From the NCBI GenBank assembly GCA_041672465.1, contig JBAYZO010000003.1:9238-73237 (forward strand): DNA of 64,000 nt, in the 5' to 3' direction. The translations under genes and the position numbers were made by a program. This DNA comes from UBA1206 sp041672465. Its GTDB lineage: Bacteria; Bacillota; Clostridia; Oscillospirales; CAG-382. The notes below the pieces were generated by a model. That model saw nothing but the letters and a program-made list of their open reading frames with translations. It was not told the origin of the DNA and did not search any database. Shown piece after piece: positions 24,915 through 34,106 of this stretch. How positions within the stretch are numbered: the stretch's first letter is position 1; every line of letters starts with the position of its first letter.

Positions 24915-27464
24915 TCACAGCATCTTTTTAAGGTCATATAAAAGACCCATAGCCTCAATAGGGGTGATTGTGTCAAGGTCAAGACTGCTTAGCTTTTCTG
25001 CTATCCGCTCTTCGGCAAGGTTTTCAAAAGTAATGTTGTCGTCCGGTTTTTCAGAAACTTGTCTTGTCGGCAGAGCTTCAAGCTCGCGGAGCAACACCTT
25101 TGCCCTTGACACCACTTCTCTCGGAACCCCCGCGAGCTTTGCGACTTCAATTCCATAACTGTCGTCAGAGCCGCCTTTTACTATCTTGCGGAGGAAAATA
25201 ATATCGTTCCCCCGCTTTTTAGCGGCGATATTATAGTTGACCACGCCCTGCAATTCGTCCTCAAGCGAGGTAAGCTCGTGGTAATGAGTGGCGAACAGCG
25301 TTTTGGCGCCTATTTTTTTGGTCGTGTATTCCAAAACCGCCCGCGCTATTGACATTCCGTCAAAAGTGGAAGTTCCCCGCCCGATCTCGTCATAGATAAC
25401 AACCGATTTTGAAGTCGCCGACTTTAAAATGCCCGCCACTTCTTTCATCTCCAGCATAAAAGTGGAGTCCCCCGCCGAAAGGTCATCGCTCGCCCCCACC
25501 CGGGTGAAGATTTTGTCAACCACGCCTATTCTCGCCTCTGACGCCGGCACAAAAGAGCCAATCTGCGCCATAAGCGCTATTAGCGCCACCTGCCGCATAT
25601 AAGTGGATTTTCCCGCCATATTCGGCCCGGTGATAAGCATGGCGCGGCGGTTTTTGGAATCCATATCGCAGTCGTTGGGGACAAAATATCTCCCCGTCGT
25701 AAATTTTTCCACCACCGGGTGCCGCCCGTCTTTAATAAACAGCGCGTCGGAGTAATCGACCTCCGGGCAAACATAGCCCGACTCGTCGGCGACGCAGGCG
25801 AGCGAGCAAAGCGCGTCGATGTTGGCGAGCGTCTCCGCGGCTTTTCTTATTCTGTCCGTCGATTTGAGCACATGGTCTCTTAAGTTGCAAAACAGCTCGT
25901 ATTCAAGGAGCGAATCCCTCTCCCTCGCGGTGATAATCCGCGACTCCATTTCTTTTAGCTCCTCGGTGACGTACCGCTCGCCGCCGGCAAGGGTTTGCCT
26001 GCGTATGTAGTTGTCGGGCACCTGATCCATAAACGATTTTGAAACTTCTATGTAATAGCCGAAAACCTTGTTGTAGCCCACCCTCAGCGTGCGGATGCCC
26101 GTCTTTTCTTTTTCCGTCTGCTCGATTTTTGAAATAAACGCCTTGCCATCGCTCATCATCGACCGCAGCTCGTCAACGGCGGCGGAAGCGCCGCTTTTTA
26201 TTATCCCTCCCTCGCGGAGCGATGTGGGCGGGTCTTCGGAAATCGCGGCGGAAATTGATTCGCCGATATCGGTCAAAAGGTCAAAGCCCCGGCAAAGGGA
26301 GACAAGACAGGGCGAGTTAAACTCTTTTATATTTTCTTTTATTTGCGGGAATACCTCGACCGTCTGAGCCAGCGCAAGCATATCCCGGGCGTTTGCCGTG
26401 CCGTAGATCAGCCTTGTCAAAAGGCGCTCGATATCCACGGTTTTTTTAAGCGCCTCGCGGGTTTCCTCCCTTTTTACGGGGGAGCCCGCAAGCTCTCCCA
26501 CCGCCTGCTGGCGGTATCTTATGTCCTTTACGTTTACCAGCGGTTTTTCCACCCAGCGCCGCATAAGCCTTGCCCCGGCAGAAGTTTTTGTCTTGTCAAG
26601 CACCCAGAGCAGGCTCCCCTTTTTTTCTTTTGAGCGGAGGGTTTCACTTATTTCAAGGTTTCGTCTTGAGGAGGCGTCAAGCGACAAAAAGCCGCCCGAC
26701 TCGTAAAAAGTCAGCGTTTTCATATAGGAGAGGTCGGCTTTTTGCGTGTTTTCAAGGTAGGTCATAAGCGCGCAAAGGGCGGGCGCGCCCCTTGAGCATG
26801 GGTTTATCCCCCGCTCGCCAAAGCGCGCTTCGTTGCTCTTTTGCGCGAAATCGGCTTCAAAGCACTCGGCGGGGGAGGAAGTTACAATACAGCCGAACTT
26901 TTCTTTAAAATGCGTTTTTACTTCTTCGCTTACTTCCTTGTTTACAAGCAGCTCCGCCGGCGAATAAGACGCCGCCTCGGAAAACAGCGCCTCGTCGCCG
27001 CCGGAAATTTCGGTGACGTTAAGCTCCCCTGTGGAAATATCGGCGAACACTGCTCCATAGCCCGCCCCGTCAAAGTACAGCGAACAAATAAAATTGTTTT
27101 TTGCCCCGTCAAGGCAGGAGGGCTCAATGACCGTCCCCGGCGTGACAATCCGAACCACGCCCCTTTTTACAATCCCCTTCGCCTCGGCGGGGTCTTCAAG
27201 CTGTTCGCAGATAGCCACTCTGTACCCTTTTGAAATAAGCTTCGCGAGGTATCCGTCAAGCGCGTGGTAGGGCACGCCGCACATGGGGGCGCGCTCCTCA
27301 AGCCCGCAGTCGCGGCCGGTCAGCACAAGTTCAAGCTCGCGGGAGACAAGCTTCGCGTCGTCAAAAAACATCTCGTAAAAATCGCCCAATCTAAACATCA
27401 AAACGCAGTCGGGGTGGGCTTTTTTAATGTCAAAGTATTGCTGCATCATTGGCGAAAGCGCCAT
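24915..27464 (-). CDS. mutS: DNA mismatch repair protein MutS
   Basis: 849 residues, normal MutS1 length. The N-terminal mismatch-reading motif is MFRLGDFYEMF (Phe-x-Glu type), followed by the connector, lever and clamp domains and the ATPase with Walker A GPNMAGKS (about 611-618), the ATHYHELT switch and a C-terminal helix-turn-helix. It recognises mismatches and recruits MutL encoded next. It is in the conserved order miaB, Ric-like gene, mutS, mutL. Confidence 0.97.
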   Translation of the reverse strand: MALSPMMQQYFDIKKAHPDCVLMFRLGDFYEMFFDDAKLVSRELELVLTGRDCGLEERAPMCGVPYHALDGYLAKLISKGYRVAICEQLEDPAEAKGIVKRGVVRIVTPGTVIEPSCLDGAKNNFICSLYFDGAGYGAVFADISTGELNVTEISGGDEALFSEAASYSPAELLVNKEVSEEVKTHFKEKFGCIVTSSPAECFEADFAQKSNEARFGERGINPCSRGAPALCALMTYLENTQKADLSYMKTLTFYESGGFLSLDASSRRNLEISETLRSKEKKGSLLWVLDKTKTSAGARLMRRWVEKPLVNVKDIRYRQQAVGELAGSPVKREETREALKKTVDIERLLTRLIYGTANARDMLALAQTVEVFPQIKENIKEFNSPCLVSLCRGFDLLTDIGESISAAISEDPPTSLREGGIIKSGASAAVDELRSMMSDGKAFISKIEQTEKEKTGIRTLRVGYNKVFGYYIEVSKSFMDQVPDNYIRRQTLAGGERYVTEELKEMESRIITARERDSLLEYELFCNLRDHVLKSTDRIRKAAETLANIDALCSLACVADESGYVCPEVDYSDALFIKDGRHPVVEKFTTGRYFVPNDCDMDSKNRRAMLITGPNMAGKSTYMRQVALIALMAQIGSFVPASEARIGVVDKIFTRVGASDDLSAGDSTFMLEMKEVAGILKSATSKSVVIYDEIGRGTSTFDGMSIARAVLEYTTKKIGAKTLFATHYHELTSLEDELQGVVNYNIAAKKRGNDIIFLRKIVKGGSDDSYGIEVAKLAGVPREVVSRAKVLLRELEALPTRQVSEKPDDNITFENLAEERIAEKLSSLDLDTITPIEAMGLLYDLKKML

Positions 27465-27496
27465 TTGTCAAGTCTCCCTCCGTTATTATTTTAAGC

Positions 27497-27904
27497 TTAA
27501 AAATGGCACCCTCCGCAGGCAGAGCAGTCGCCCGCACAGCCGCCGCCGTCGGGTTCTTCGGGGTAAGCCACCGATTTAAGCTCGTTAAAAATGGTGTTGT
27601 AAAACAAATTCAGCTCGTCCTCGGCTTGAATAAGGCGGCGGGTTAATTCAGACGATGAAATTTCCCCGTAAAGCTTGTCAAGCCGCGCCTTTACCGAGCT
27701 TATCAATAGGTCGTCCTTTTCGTCTTCCCCGCCCTTTGACTCGTTTTCAAGAATAAAAAGCTGGGCGTTGTATTCGCTTGTCTTTTGGCTCAGCGCCTTG
27801 TCGGCGGAGTATTCCTCCCGTGCGGCGGTATATTCTTTAAGCACTTCGCTTTCGGTTATCAAAAGCTTTAGTTTTTCTATAAGTTCGCTAATATTCTTCT
27901 CCAA
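27497..27904 (-). CDS. YlbF/YmcA (Ric) family protein with C-terminal cysteine cluster
   Basis: 135 residues, mostly alpha-helical and charged, of the YlbF/YmcA fold. The end is a short Gly-rich tail with C123, C127, C130 and C133 (CX3CX2CX2C). In B. subtilis the YmcA-YlbF-YaaT (RicA-RicF-RicT) complex binds two [4Fe-4S] clusters and helps RNase Y mature polycistronic mRNAs; ymcA sits next to miaB (ymcB) and near mutS-mutL, the same order as here. I infer a RicA/RicF-type role with an iron-sulfur or zinc site in the tail. Which paralogue it is cannot be settled by eye. Confidence 0.78.
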   Translation of the reverse strand: MEKNISELIEKLKLLITESEVLKEYTAAREEYSADKALSQKTSEYNAQLFILENESKGGEDEKDDLLISSVKARLDKLYGEISSSELTRRLIQAEDELNLFYNTIFNELKSVAYPEEPDGGGCAGDCSACGGCHF

Positions 27905-27955
27905 TTTTGTTTTTCCTTCCTTTTCTCTTCTCTCTTCTCTTTTCTCTCTTATCTT

Positions 27956-29335
27956 TTAAATTTCTCCGTCCCCATCAAGCGAATACGGCCTTGCCCCCGT
28001 TATCTTAACGTTTCTAAACTCCCCCGCAGGCAGGGCTGAGCTTAAATTAACAATTTTGTTCCGGCTTGTCCGTCCGGTGTTTCCGTCGCTCAGCACCCTT
28101 AGCGTTTTTCCGACATATGACCTGTTTATTTTTAGGGAAATCTCGTTTTGTATACCCGAAAGCAGGCTGAAGCGGGAGGATTTTTCTTCTTTCGGCACTT
28201 GGTTTTCCATTTTGCCCGCGGCCGTGCCTTTCCGCGGCGAGAATATAAACGTGTAAATCATATCAAAGCCCACCTCCCGCACAAGCGACAAGGTGTCTTC
28301 AAACTGTTTTTCCGTCTCGCCGGGGAACCCGCAGATAATATCCGTGGTGATTGCCGCGCTCGGGAGCTTTTTTCTTATATAGTCCACGATTTTAAGGTAT
28401 TCGGCGCGGGTGTAACGCCTGTTCATCCGTTTTAAAATCTCGTCGTTTCCCGACTGAACGGGGAGATGAAAGTGATTGGCAATTTTTTCCGACCCCGCCA
28501 TTACGTCAATCAGTTTTTTTGAGGCGTCCTTGGGGTTGCTCGTCATAAACCTCAGCCAAAAATCCCCGTTTATTTTTGAAAGCTCCCGCAAAAGTTCCGG
28601 AAAAGTCAAACTCCCCGAATAGCTGTTGACGTTCTGCCCCAAAAGCGTTATGTCGCGGTAGCCGGACTCCACCAGCCCTTTCGCCTCGTCGATTATCGTC
28701 CGCGAATCCCGGCTCCGCTCCCGCCCCCTCACATAGGGTACGACGCAGTAGGTGCAGTAGTTGTCGCAGCCGTACATCACAGACAAAAGCGCGCGGTAAG
28801 GGGAAAGCCTTGTTACGGGCATTCCCTCGTCTATCACCCCGAACTTTTCATGCGGCAGGTCGTTTACAAACGATACCCTCCGGGTTGTTTTGAGAGAGCT
28901 TAGAATAATTTCCGGCAGCCTGTGGTGAGAATCCGTGCCGAACACCGCGTCTATATACGGGTAGGATGTATAAATCTTTTTTCGTATATGCTCTTGCTGA
29001 GCCATACAGCCGCAAAACATAATAAGCAGATCTTTATTTGATTCCTTTAGCTTTTTATAACCCCCGGTAATCGAAAGCGTTTTAAGCTCGGCATGCTCGC
29101 GTATCGCGCAGGTATTGACAATTATAAGGTCGGCGTCTTTTTCGCCGGCGGCGTTTTCATAACCGCATAGGTTCGCGATGCCGCGGAGCTTTTCGCTGTC
29201 GGCCTCGTTTTGCTGACAGCCGTAGGTTTGAATAAATACCTTTGGGTTTTCTCCCCGCTGTTTAAAAGATGCTTTAAGACGGCTTGCTATTTCTTTTTGC
29301 CTTGCTATTTCTTTTTCATCAACGAACACATCCAT
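27956..29335 (-). CDS. miaB: tRNA-2-methylthio-N6-dimethylallyladenosine synthase MiaB
   Basis: 459 residues. A radical SAM methylthiotransferase acting on i6A37 of tRNA. The N-terminal UPF0004 domain has three cluster cysteines (QTYGCQQNEAD, NTCAIREHAE, MFCGCMAQQ), the radical SAM motif is CDNYCTYC followed by VVPYVRGRERSR, and a TRAM domain ends the protein. I use ATG 29335, whose A overlaps the stop of the upstream NlpC/P60 gene (TAATG), instead of a start 14 codons earlier within that gene. Confidence 0.95.
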   Translation of the reverse strand: MDVFVDEKEIARQKEIASRLKASFKQRGENPKVFIQTYGCQQNEADSEKLRGIANLCGYENAAGEKDADLIIVNTCAIREHAELKTLSITGGYKKLKESNKDLLIMFCGCMAQQEHIRKKIYTSYPYIDAVFGTDSHHRLPEIILSSLKTTRRVSFVNDLPHEKFGVIDEGMPVTRLSPYRALLSVMYGCDNYCTYCVVPYVRGRERSRDSRTIIDEAKGLVESGYRDITLLGQNVNSYSGSLTFPELLRELSKINGDFWLRFMTSNPKDASKKLIDVMAGSEKIANHFHLPVQSGNDEILKRMNRRYTRAEYLKIVDYIRKKLPSAAITTDIICGFPGETEKQFEDTLSLVREVGFDMIYTFIFSPRKGTAAGKMENQVPKEEKSSRFSLLSGIQNEISLKINRSYVGKTLRVLSDGNTGRTSRNKIVNLSSALPAGEFRNVKITGARPYSLDGDGEI

Positions 29336-30108
29336 TAAAAAGCCGTCCCCGCGCAAATCAAGTTTTGAGCGCACCACTCTGAGTAAACGGGGGAATTTTC
29401 GTCAAACGATGCAAAATCCACTCTCGCGCCAGACGAAGCCGAGTGAATAAACTTCCCCTCCCCCAAATAAACGGCCATATGCCCGTCAAAGAACAACAGG
29501 TCGGCAGGCTTTGCGCGCTCAAGCGGGATTCTCTTGAGGGCGGGCGACTTTTCAATATAAGCGTCGCGCCAGATATTTATCCCCGCCTCCCTGTAAGAAT
29601 TAAACGCCAACCCCGAGCAGTCAATTCCCATGTGAGTTCTGCCGCCCCAGCGGTACTGCACGCCGAGAAACGAAAGCGAAGTCTTGATAATTACCTCCCT
29701 CGCTTTTTCCTCGCTAAGGCCCGCGGGGGGCTCCCCCAGCGCCTCTTTTCTAAGGTAATACATCCGTTTGTCGGGGAGAATTACAAACGCGTGGCGCGGG
29801 AGAGATTCTGAAAACCCTGCCGCCACCTTTGCGCCGAAAGGGAGCGTCAGGACGGGGGCGGAAAAGTTTTTGGCTTCTTTTAATAAGTCCGCCCAAGGGA
29901 AGGTGATAACGCTATTTGGCTTTTCCGCCTCTTTTGCCGTCTCGTTTTGGTTTATCCAGCCCTCATAGCCGTATTCCGTGATAATTTTCACAAAGCCCGC
30001 CGCACTGTCGGTTATTTTAACTTCCGTGCCGAACATCGCCTCGTCGATATGCTCGGAATCGGCCGAGGGGTGTCTGTAAAGGTTGCATACAGGAACAGAA
30101 ATTATCAT
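29335..30108 (-). CDS. NlpC/P60 cysteine peptidase with SH3b domains (YkfC-like)
   Basis: 257 residues without a signal peptide. Two SH3b-like regions (about 3-55 and 75-122) precede an NlpC/P60 domain with catalytic Cys164 in GIDCSGLAF, His210 in DGHMAVYLG and a third-position His222 in FIHSAS. The architecture matches YkfC-type gamma-D-glutamyl-L-diamino acid endopeptidases, which trim recovered murein peptides in the cytoplasm. A peptidoglycan recycling role is the likeliest reading. It overlaps miaB by one base and follows the malic enzyme gene by 30 bp. Confidence 0.88.
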   Translation of the reverse strand: MIISVPVCNLYRHPSADSEHIDEAMFGTEVKITDSAAGFVKIITEYGYEGWINQNETAKEAEKPNSVITFPWADLLKEAKNFSAPVLTLPFGAKVAAGFSESLPRHAFVILPDKRMYYLRKEALGEPPAGLSEEKAREVIIKTSLSFLGVQYRWGGRTHMGIDCSGLAFNSYREAGINIWRDAYIEKSPALKRIPLERAKPADLLFFDGHMAVYLGEGKFIHSASSGARVDFASFDENSPVYSEWCAQNLICAGTAF

Positions 30109-30138
30109 TTTAAAGAAGTCTCCATATTAAAATGTTGT

Positions 30139-31323
30139 TTACGCCTTTTCCCCGCCGGGGTTTGCTCTCCCCGCAACCGCCTCGCCGTAAACGGCTAGAG
30201 AGACCGCCGGGCAGACGCGTTTGTCAAAGGCGTCGGGGAGGATATATTCGGCGTTTAGCATATCGTCGGTGACAAGATTCGCGAGCGCGACGGCGGCCGC
30301 CGTTTTCATTTCTTCGGTAATTTGCTTCGCGCCGGCGTCAAGCGCGCCGCGGAAGATCCCCGGGAAAGCAAGCACGTTGTTTATCTGGTTAGGGTAGTCG
30401 GATCTTCCCGTCCCCACAACCGCCGCCCCCGCCGCGAGCGCCTTTTCGGGGGAGATTTCGGGGTTGGGGTTCGCCATGGCAAAGATAATCGGGTCTTTCG
30501 CCATTGATTTAACCATGTCCTCGTCGACAAGATTCGCGGCGGAAACGCCGATAAACACGTCTTTGCCGACAATTCCCTCCCTGAGCGGGCCTTTGACGCC
30601 GCTTGGGTTTGTGCCGATAACGGCAAGCTTCTGGGCGTCGTTGAGAATGGCTCTCCCCTCGTACAGCGTGCCCTTGCTGTCGGCGAAAGTGATATCGGCG
30701 ACGCCTATGTTTTTAAGCATTTTCCCCACCGCGAGCCCCGCCGCGCCCGAGCCGTTGATTATAACCGAAATGCCGCCGAGCTTTTTACCCGTCAGTTTGC
30801 AGGCGTTGATGAGCGCCGCGCTCACCACTACCGCCGTGCCGTGCTGGTCGTCGTGGAAGATTGGAATGTCACAGCACTCCTTAAGCCGTCTTTCAATTTC
30901 AAAACAGCGCGGGGCGGAAATATCCTCAAGGTTTATCCCGCCGAAAGAGCCCGAGATAAGCTTCACCGTGTTGACTATCTCGTCCACGTCTTTGCTTTTA
31001 ATACAAATGGGGACGGCGTCAACCCCGCCGAACTCTTTAAAAAGAAGGCATTTCCCCTCCATAACCGGCATTCCCGCCTCCGGGCCGATATCGCCCAGTC
31101 CCAGCACCGCCGTGCCGTCGGTCACCACGGCGACGGTGTTCCACCGCCTTGTCAGCAAAAAGGATTTTGAAACGTCTTTTTGAATTTCAAGGCAGGGCTC
31201 CGCCACTCCGGGCGTGTAGGCGAGCGAGAGTTCTTTTCTTGTCTTGGCGGAAGCGCGGGACTTTATCTCAATCTTCCCCCGCCATTCGTAGTGTTTGTTC
31301 AGCGATTCCTCACGGATATCCAT
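30139..31323 (-). CDS. NAD(P)-dependent malic enzyme
   Basis: 394 residues, the short bacterial form. It decarboxylates malate to pyruvate. Motifs: LAYTPGVAEPC, VTDGTAVLGLGDIGP, FHDDQHGTAVV, the Rossmann signature NGSGAAGLAVGKML, and the late MANPNPEISPE with GTGRSDYPNQINN. The residue pattern does not allow a safe call between NAD and NADP. It begins the long leftward run ending at tgt. With Rnf in the same genome it may help balance pyruvate and reducing power (inference). Confidence 0.93.
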   Translation of the reverse strand: MDIREESLNKHYEWRGKIEIKSRASAKTRKELSLAYTPGVAEPCLEIQKDVSKSFLLTRRWNTVAVVTDGTAVLGLGDIGPEAGMPVMEGKCLLFKEFGGVDAVPICIKSKDVDEIVNTVKLISGSFGGINLEDISAPRCFEIERRLKECCDIPIFHDDQHGTAVVVSAALINACKLTGKKLGGISVIINGSGAAGLAVGKMLKNIGVADITFADSKGTLYEGRAILNDAQKLAVIGTNPSGVKGPLREGIVGKDVFIGVSAANLVDEDMVKSMAKDPIIFAMANPNPEISPEKALAAGAAVVGTGRSDYPNQINNVLAFPGIFRGALDAGAKQITEEMKTAAAVALANLVTDDMLNAEYILPDAFDKRVCPAVSLAVYGEAVAGRANPGGEKA

Positions 31324-31410
31324 AACTTTTGACCGTCTCTTTCTTTTTGGCTTTTAGCTTTTTACTTTTCCGGCGCGGCCGGTTTTGTTTTTAAAATTTA
31401 CTTCCTTTTT

Positions 31411-31439
31411 TTGCATTGTATTTAATGCCGCATTATATT
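31411..31439 (+). promoter_or_regulatory. Promoter of the polysaccharide deacetylase gene
   Basis: TTGCAT (31411-31416), 17-nt spacer, TATATT (31434-31439). The spacer region has a small GCATT/AATGC inverted repeat. The remaining roughly 70 bp on either side hold nothing clear except a CCGGC/GCCGG hairpin near 31370-31381. Confidence 0.6.
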
Positions 31440-31501
31440 AAAAATATTTATACGGCGTTTTATCAAACTATTAATTTTTATAACAGAAAGGGGTAAAAAC
31501 C

Positions 31502-32338
31502 ATGGTTAAAAAATTAAAGATAAGGTTAAAAAATGTCTCCCGCAAAAAAGCGTTCAGAGCGGCGGCGGCGTTTGTTTTTTGCGTTGTGTTCGCGTTTTCT
31601 TTTGGGTTTGCCGCCCTTGCGGATTCCCCAAGTAACGCGACCCATAACTGGTATTTTAAAACAAACGGCGAGCACAAACAGCCCATTGTGTTTGATGGGA
31701 ACAAAATGCCCGACAAATACGGTACTATTTATCTCGGCGACCCCGAAAAAAAGGTTATTTACCTGACTTTTGACGCGGGGTATGAAAACGGAAACGTGGT
31801 TAAAATTCTTGATACGCTAAAAGAGCACGGCACGCCGGCGGCGTTTTTTATACTCCCCGCGATTGTCAGAAAAAACCCCGAGCTTGTGCTGCGAATGGCA
31901 AGCGAGGGGCATCTCATAGGCAACCACTCGTATTCCCACAAGGATATGTCCAAAATTACAAACTATAACGAATTTTTAAGCGAGCTCACTCGGCTTGAGG
32001 ACGTTTGCAGAGATGAAATCGGGCTTAGCCTCACAAAGTTTTTCCGCCCGCCCGAGGGCACTTTCAGCGAACAAATGTTAGCGTTTTGCAAGCAGGCCGG
32101 CTATATCCCCGTCTTTTGGTCGTTCGCCTACGCCGACTGGGACAACGCCAAGCAAAAGAACCCCGATTGGGCGTATGAAAAAATAATGGCGAACATTCAC
32201 AACGGGGAAGTTATCCTCCTCCACCCCAATTCCCAAACCAACGCCATAATTTTGGAGCGGGTGCTGACCTCTCTTAAAGAACAGGGCTATTCTTTTGGCT
32301 CGCTTGAGGATTTTCTGCCAACTTCGGAAGAACGCTGA
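31502..32338 (+). CDS. Polysaccharide deacetylase, PdaA-type peptidoglycan N-acetylmuramic acid deacetylase
   Basis: 278 residues. An N-terminal signal segment (about 19-40, AAAFVFCVVFAFSFGFAA) leads to a NodB domain with LTFDAGYENG (catalytic Asp91), HLIGNHSYSHKDMS (His142, His146) and RPPEGTFSE. The motif TFDAGYENG and a late HPNSQTNA fit the delta-lactam (PdaA) subgroup, which deacetylates muramic acid in spore cortex. Role in sporulation is inference. RBS AGAAAGGGGT. Its last 52 bases overlap the end of the convergent membrane protein gene. Confidence 0.88.
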   Translation: MVKKLKIRLKNVSRKKAFRAAAAFVFCVVFAFSFGFAALADSPSNATHNWYFKTNGEHKQPIVFDGNKMPDKYGTIYLGDPEKKVIYLTFDAGYENGNVVKILDTLKEHGTPAAFFILPAIVRKNPELVLRMASEGHLIGNHSYSHKDMSKITNYNEFLSELTRLEDVCRDEIGLSLTKFFRPPEGTFSEQMLAFCKQAGYIPVFWSFAYADWDNAKQKNPDWAYEKIMANIHNGEVILLHPNSQTNAIILERVLTSLKEQGYSFGSLEDFLPTSEER

Positions 32339-34098
32339 GAACGCTTCCGCTCAAAGAGTCCGTGTCTGCGGAGGGCGCTTCTAATATACAAATATGCCAA
32401 AACCAAAACAAGGGTTATAGCCGACACTATTTTTGCCGCCTTTTGAAGAGCCGTGCCGTCATACCACACCTTGACCGAGCCGCTCTCGCGGGAACCCAAG
32501 CTCACCCTGACCAAACTGTTTTCGCCGTAGCTCACCGGAACGCGCTCGCCGTTTATTTCGGCAGCATAGCCTTTATACATCAGCAAAGGCAAATCAAGGT
32601 ACGCGCCGGCTTTTCCCCCAATAAAATCGGCGTATACAGCGCTGTATGTCCGGTTTAGGGTAATATTTTCGTCATCGATCAGGTTAGAGGTGACAACCTC
32701 CCCGCGGCTTAGAGCCCTCCCTTTTATTTCGGCGGCGGAAGTCCATTTCCCGCTTATCTCGTTAAAATAAGTGGGGATATACTCGCCCGCGCCAATGGTG
32801 TTTACAAAGTCAATTTTTACGGCCTCTCCCGCCGATTTTTTGTTATGCATGTTGACGTAGGAGTCCGCGCCGCTTGAGATATAAGAGAAGAGCGAAAGCG
32901 TTATCACAAGCGTCATAAAAACGGGGGCAAAGCTGCCGGTCTTTTCGGCTTTTACGACAAACCCCGCCGAAAAGGCAAAAAAGAACGTGACAAAAATCAA
33001 CAGCCGCCAAGGGAACTGGAGCGAACCCAGCGGTTTTTGGAAAACATCCCACGGGAAGAGCCATGTCGTCATAAATAAAAATAAAAACCCGACGAGGATA
33101 AATATAAGCGCCGGCCGGTTAAACGCCTTGCGGGTTCGCTTTGTGTGGAACAGCGCCGCGAGGGTCAAAACGGGGGATAACCCCACCCCGCTTGGAATCC
33201 ACACATTGTGGCGCAGTTTCATGGCAAAGTCGCAGAAAACTCCCCACAACGGCAGCGCCCGCTGGGAGAGAACCCCCCACTGAACGTCAGCCTGCCCGTT
33301 GGTGACGGGAAAATCATGCGAGAAAAGCTGTTCGGCGAGCGGGAGAATAAAAAACGCCGAAATCCCAAAGAAAACAGCGCAGGAAAGGAAAATGTAAAAA
33401 AGCCTTCTTTTGTTTTCTAAAAACTTCTTATAAAACACCGCCGAAAAGATAAAGAGTATAGCTACGGCGGCAACCGCCGTGAGCACATGGCTGACCAGCG
33501 CCCCGAACAACCCTAAGGGTAAAAGCAGCCACCTTTTTGAGTCTTTGAACATTATCGAGTAAAACCCGGCGAAAATTATCGGCAGGAATATAAAGGCTTG
33601 GAGTTCCCCGAGCGCGGCGCGGATTAACATATCCACGCAAAAATAAGAGGAAAAAGTGTAAACGGCGGCGGAAGTAAACGAAGCTCTCTTGTCGCCGAAT
33701 ACATAAAGCCCGCAGAAATACGCCGAGAAAGCCGTGCAGAAAGTTATAATTATATAAAAATACTGGAGCGCCAAAGCCGGCTCCATCCCCAAATAAGTGA
33801 AAAGCCCCGGGATATGAAGAAAAACATCCCCGTAGAAAAGCGGGGCGGCATAGCCGTAGCCGTTGAGATACGAGTAGTAGACGGGGGAAAACCATTTTCC
33901 GTGGCTGATGTTTTCGGCAATGCAGGAAACCCGGCAGAGGTGAAACTTAATATCGTGACCCGTATATAAGTTAACCGACACAAGCGGCAGGGCGCAGAGA
34001 AACAGCGCCATCCCCAAAAGCATAAGAGGAAAGCGGTTTTCCCTTATAAAGCGTTCGGCCCTTGCCGTAGCGTTTTGCGGCGGTATGTTGTTATTCAT
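32287..34098 (-). CDS. Polytopic membrane protein, YfhO/GT-C-like (PTPS-related domain)
   Basis: 603 residues with about ten to twelve membrane segments, an extracytoplasmic domain around 470-580, and a final membrane helix with a basic tail. The stretch GHDIKFHLCRVSCIAENI, then GYGYAAPLFYGD, matches the 6-pyruvoyl-tetrahydropterin-synthase-related membrane family (PF10131), thought to be GT-C-fold sugar transferases or YfhO relatives. The substrate is unknown. The frame is open to 34368, but the upstream part is a shadow of rnfB; ATG 34098 gives a sensible start, though the ribosome binding site is poor. It probably rides on the rnf transcript. Confidence 0.75.
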   Translation of the reverse strand: MNNNIPPQNATARAERFIRENRFPLMLLGMALFLCALPLVSVNLYTGHDIKFHLCRVSCIAENISHGKWFSPVYYSYLNGYGYAAPLFYGDVFLHIPGLFTYLGMEPALALQYFYIIITFCTAFSAYFCGLYVFGDKRASFTSAAVYTFSSYFCVDMLIRAALGELQAFIFLPIIFAGFYSIMFKDSKRWLLLPLGLFGALVSHVLTAVAAVAILFIFSAVFYKKFLENKRRLFYIFLSCAVFFGISAFFILPLAEQLFSHDFPVTNGQADVQWGVLSQRALPLWGVFCDFAMKLRHNVWIPSGVGLSPVLTLAALFHTKRTRKAFNRPALIFILVGFLFLFMTTWLFPWDVFQKPLGSLQFPWRLLIFVTFFFAFSAGFVVKAEKTGSFAPVFMTLVITLSLFSYISSGADSYVNMHNKKSAGEAVKIDFVNTIGAGEYIPTYFNEISGKWTSAAEIKGRALSRGEVVTSNLIDDENITLNRTYSAVYADFIGGKAGAYLDLPLLMYKGYAAEINGERVPVSYGENSLVRVSLGSRESGSVKVWYDGTALQKAAKIVSAITLVLVLAYLYIRSALRRHGLFERKRSQRSSEVGRKSSSEPKE

Positions 34099-34106
34099 AA
34101 TTAACT

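Noticed and set aside
31366..31391. CCGGC/GCCGG hairpin followed by TTTTGTTTTT, read as a plus-strand terminator
   Set aside because: No plus-strand gene ends upstream; it lies between divergent genes, so a terminator role is not supported.
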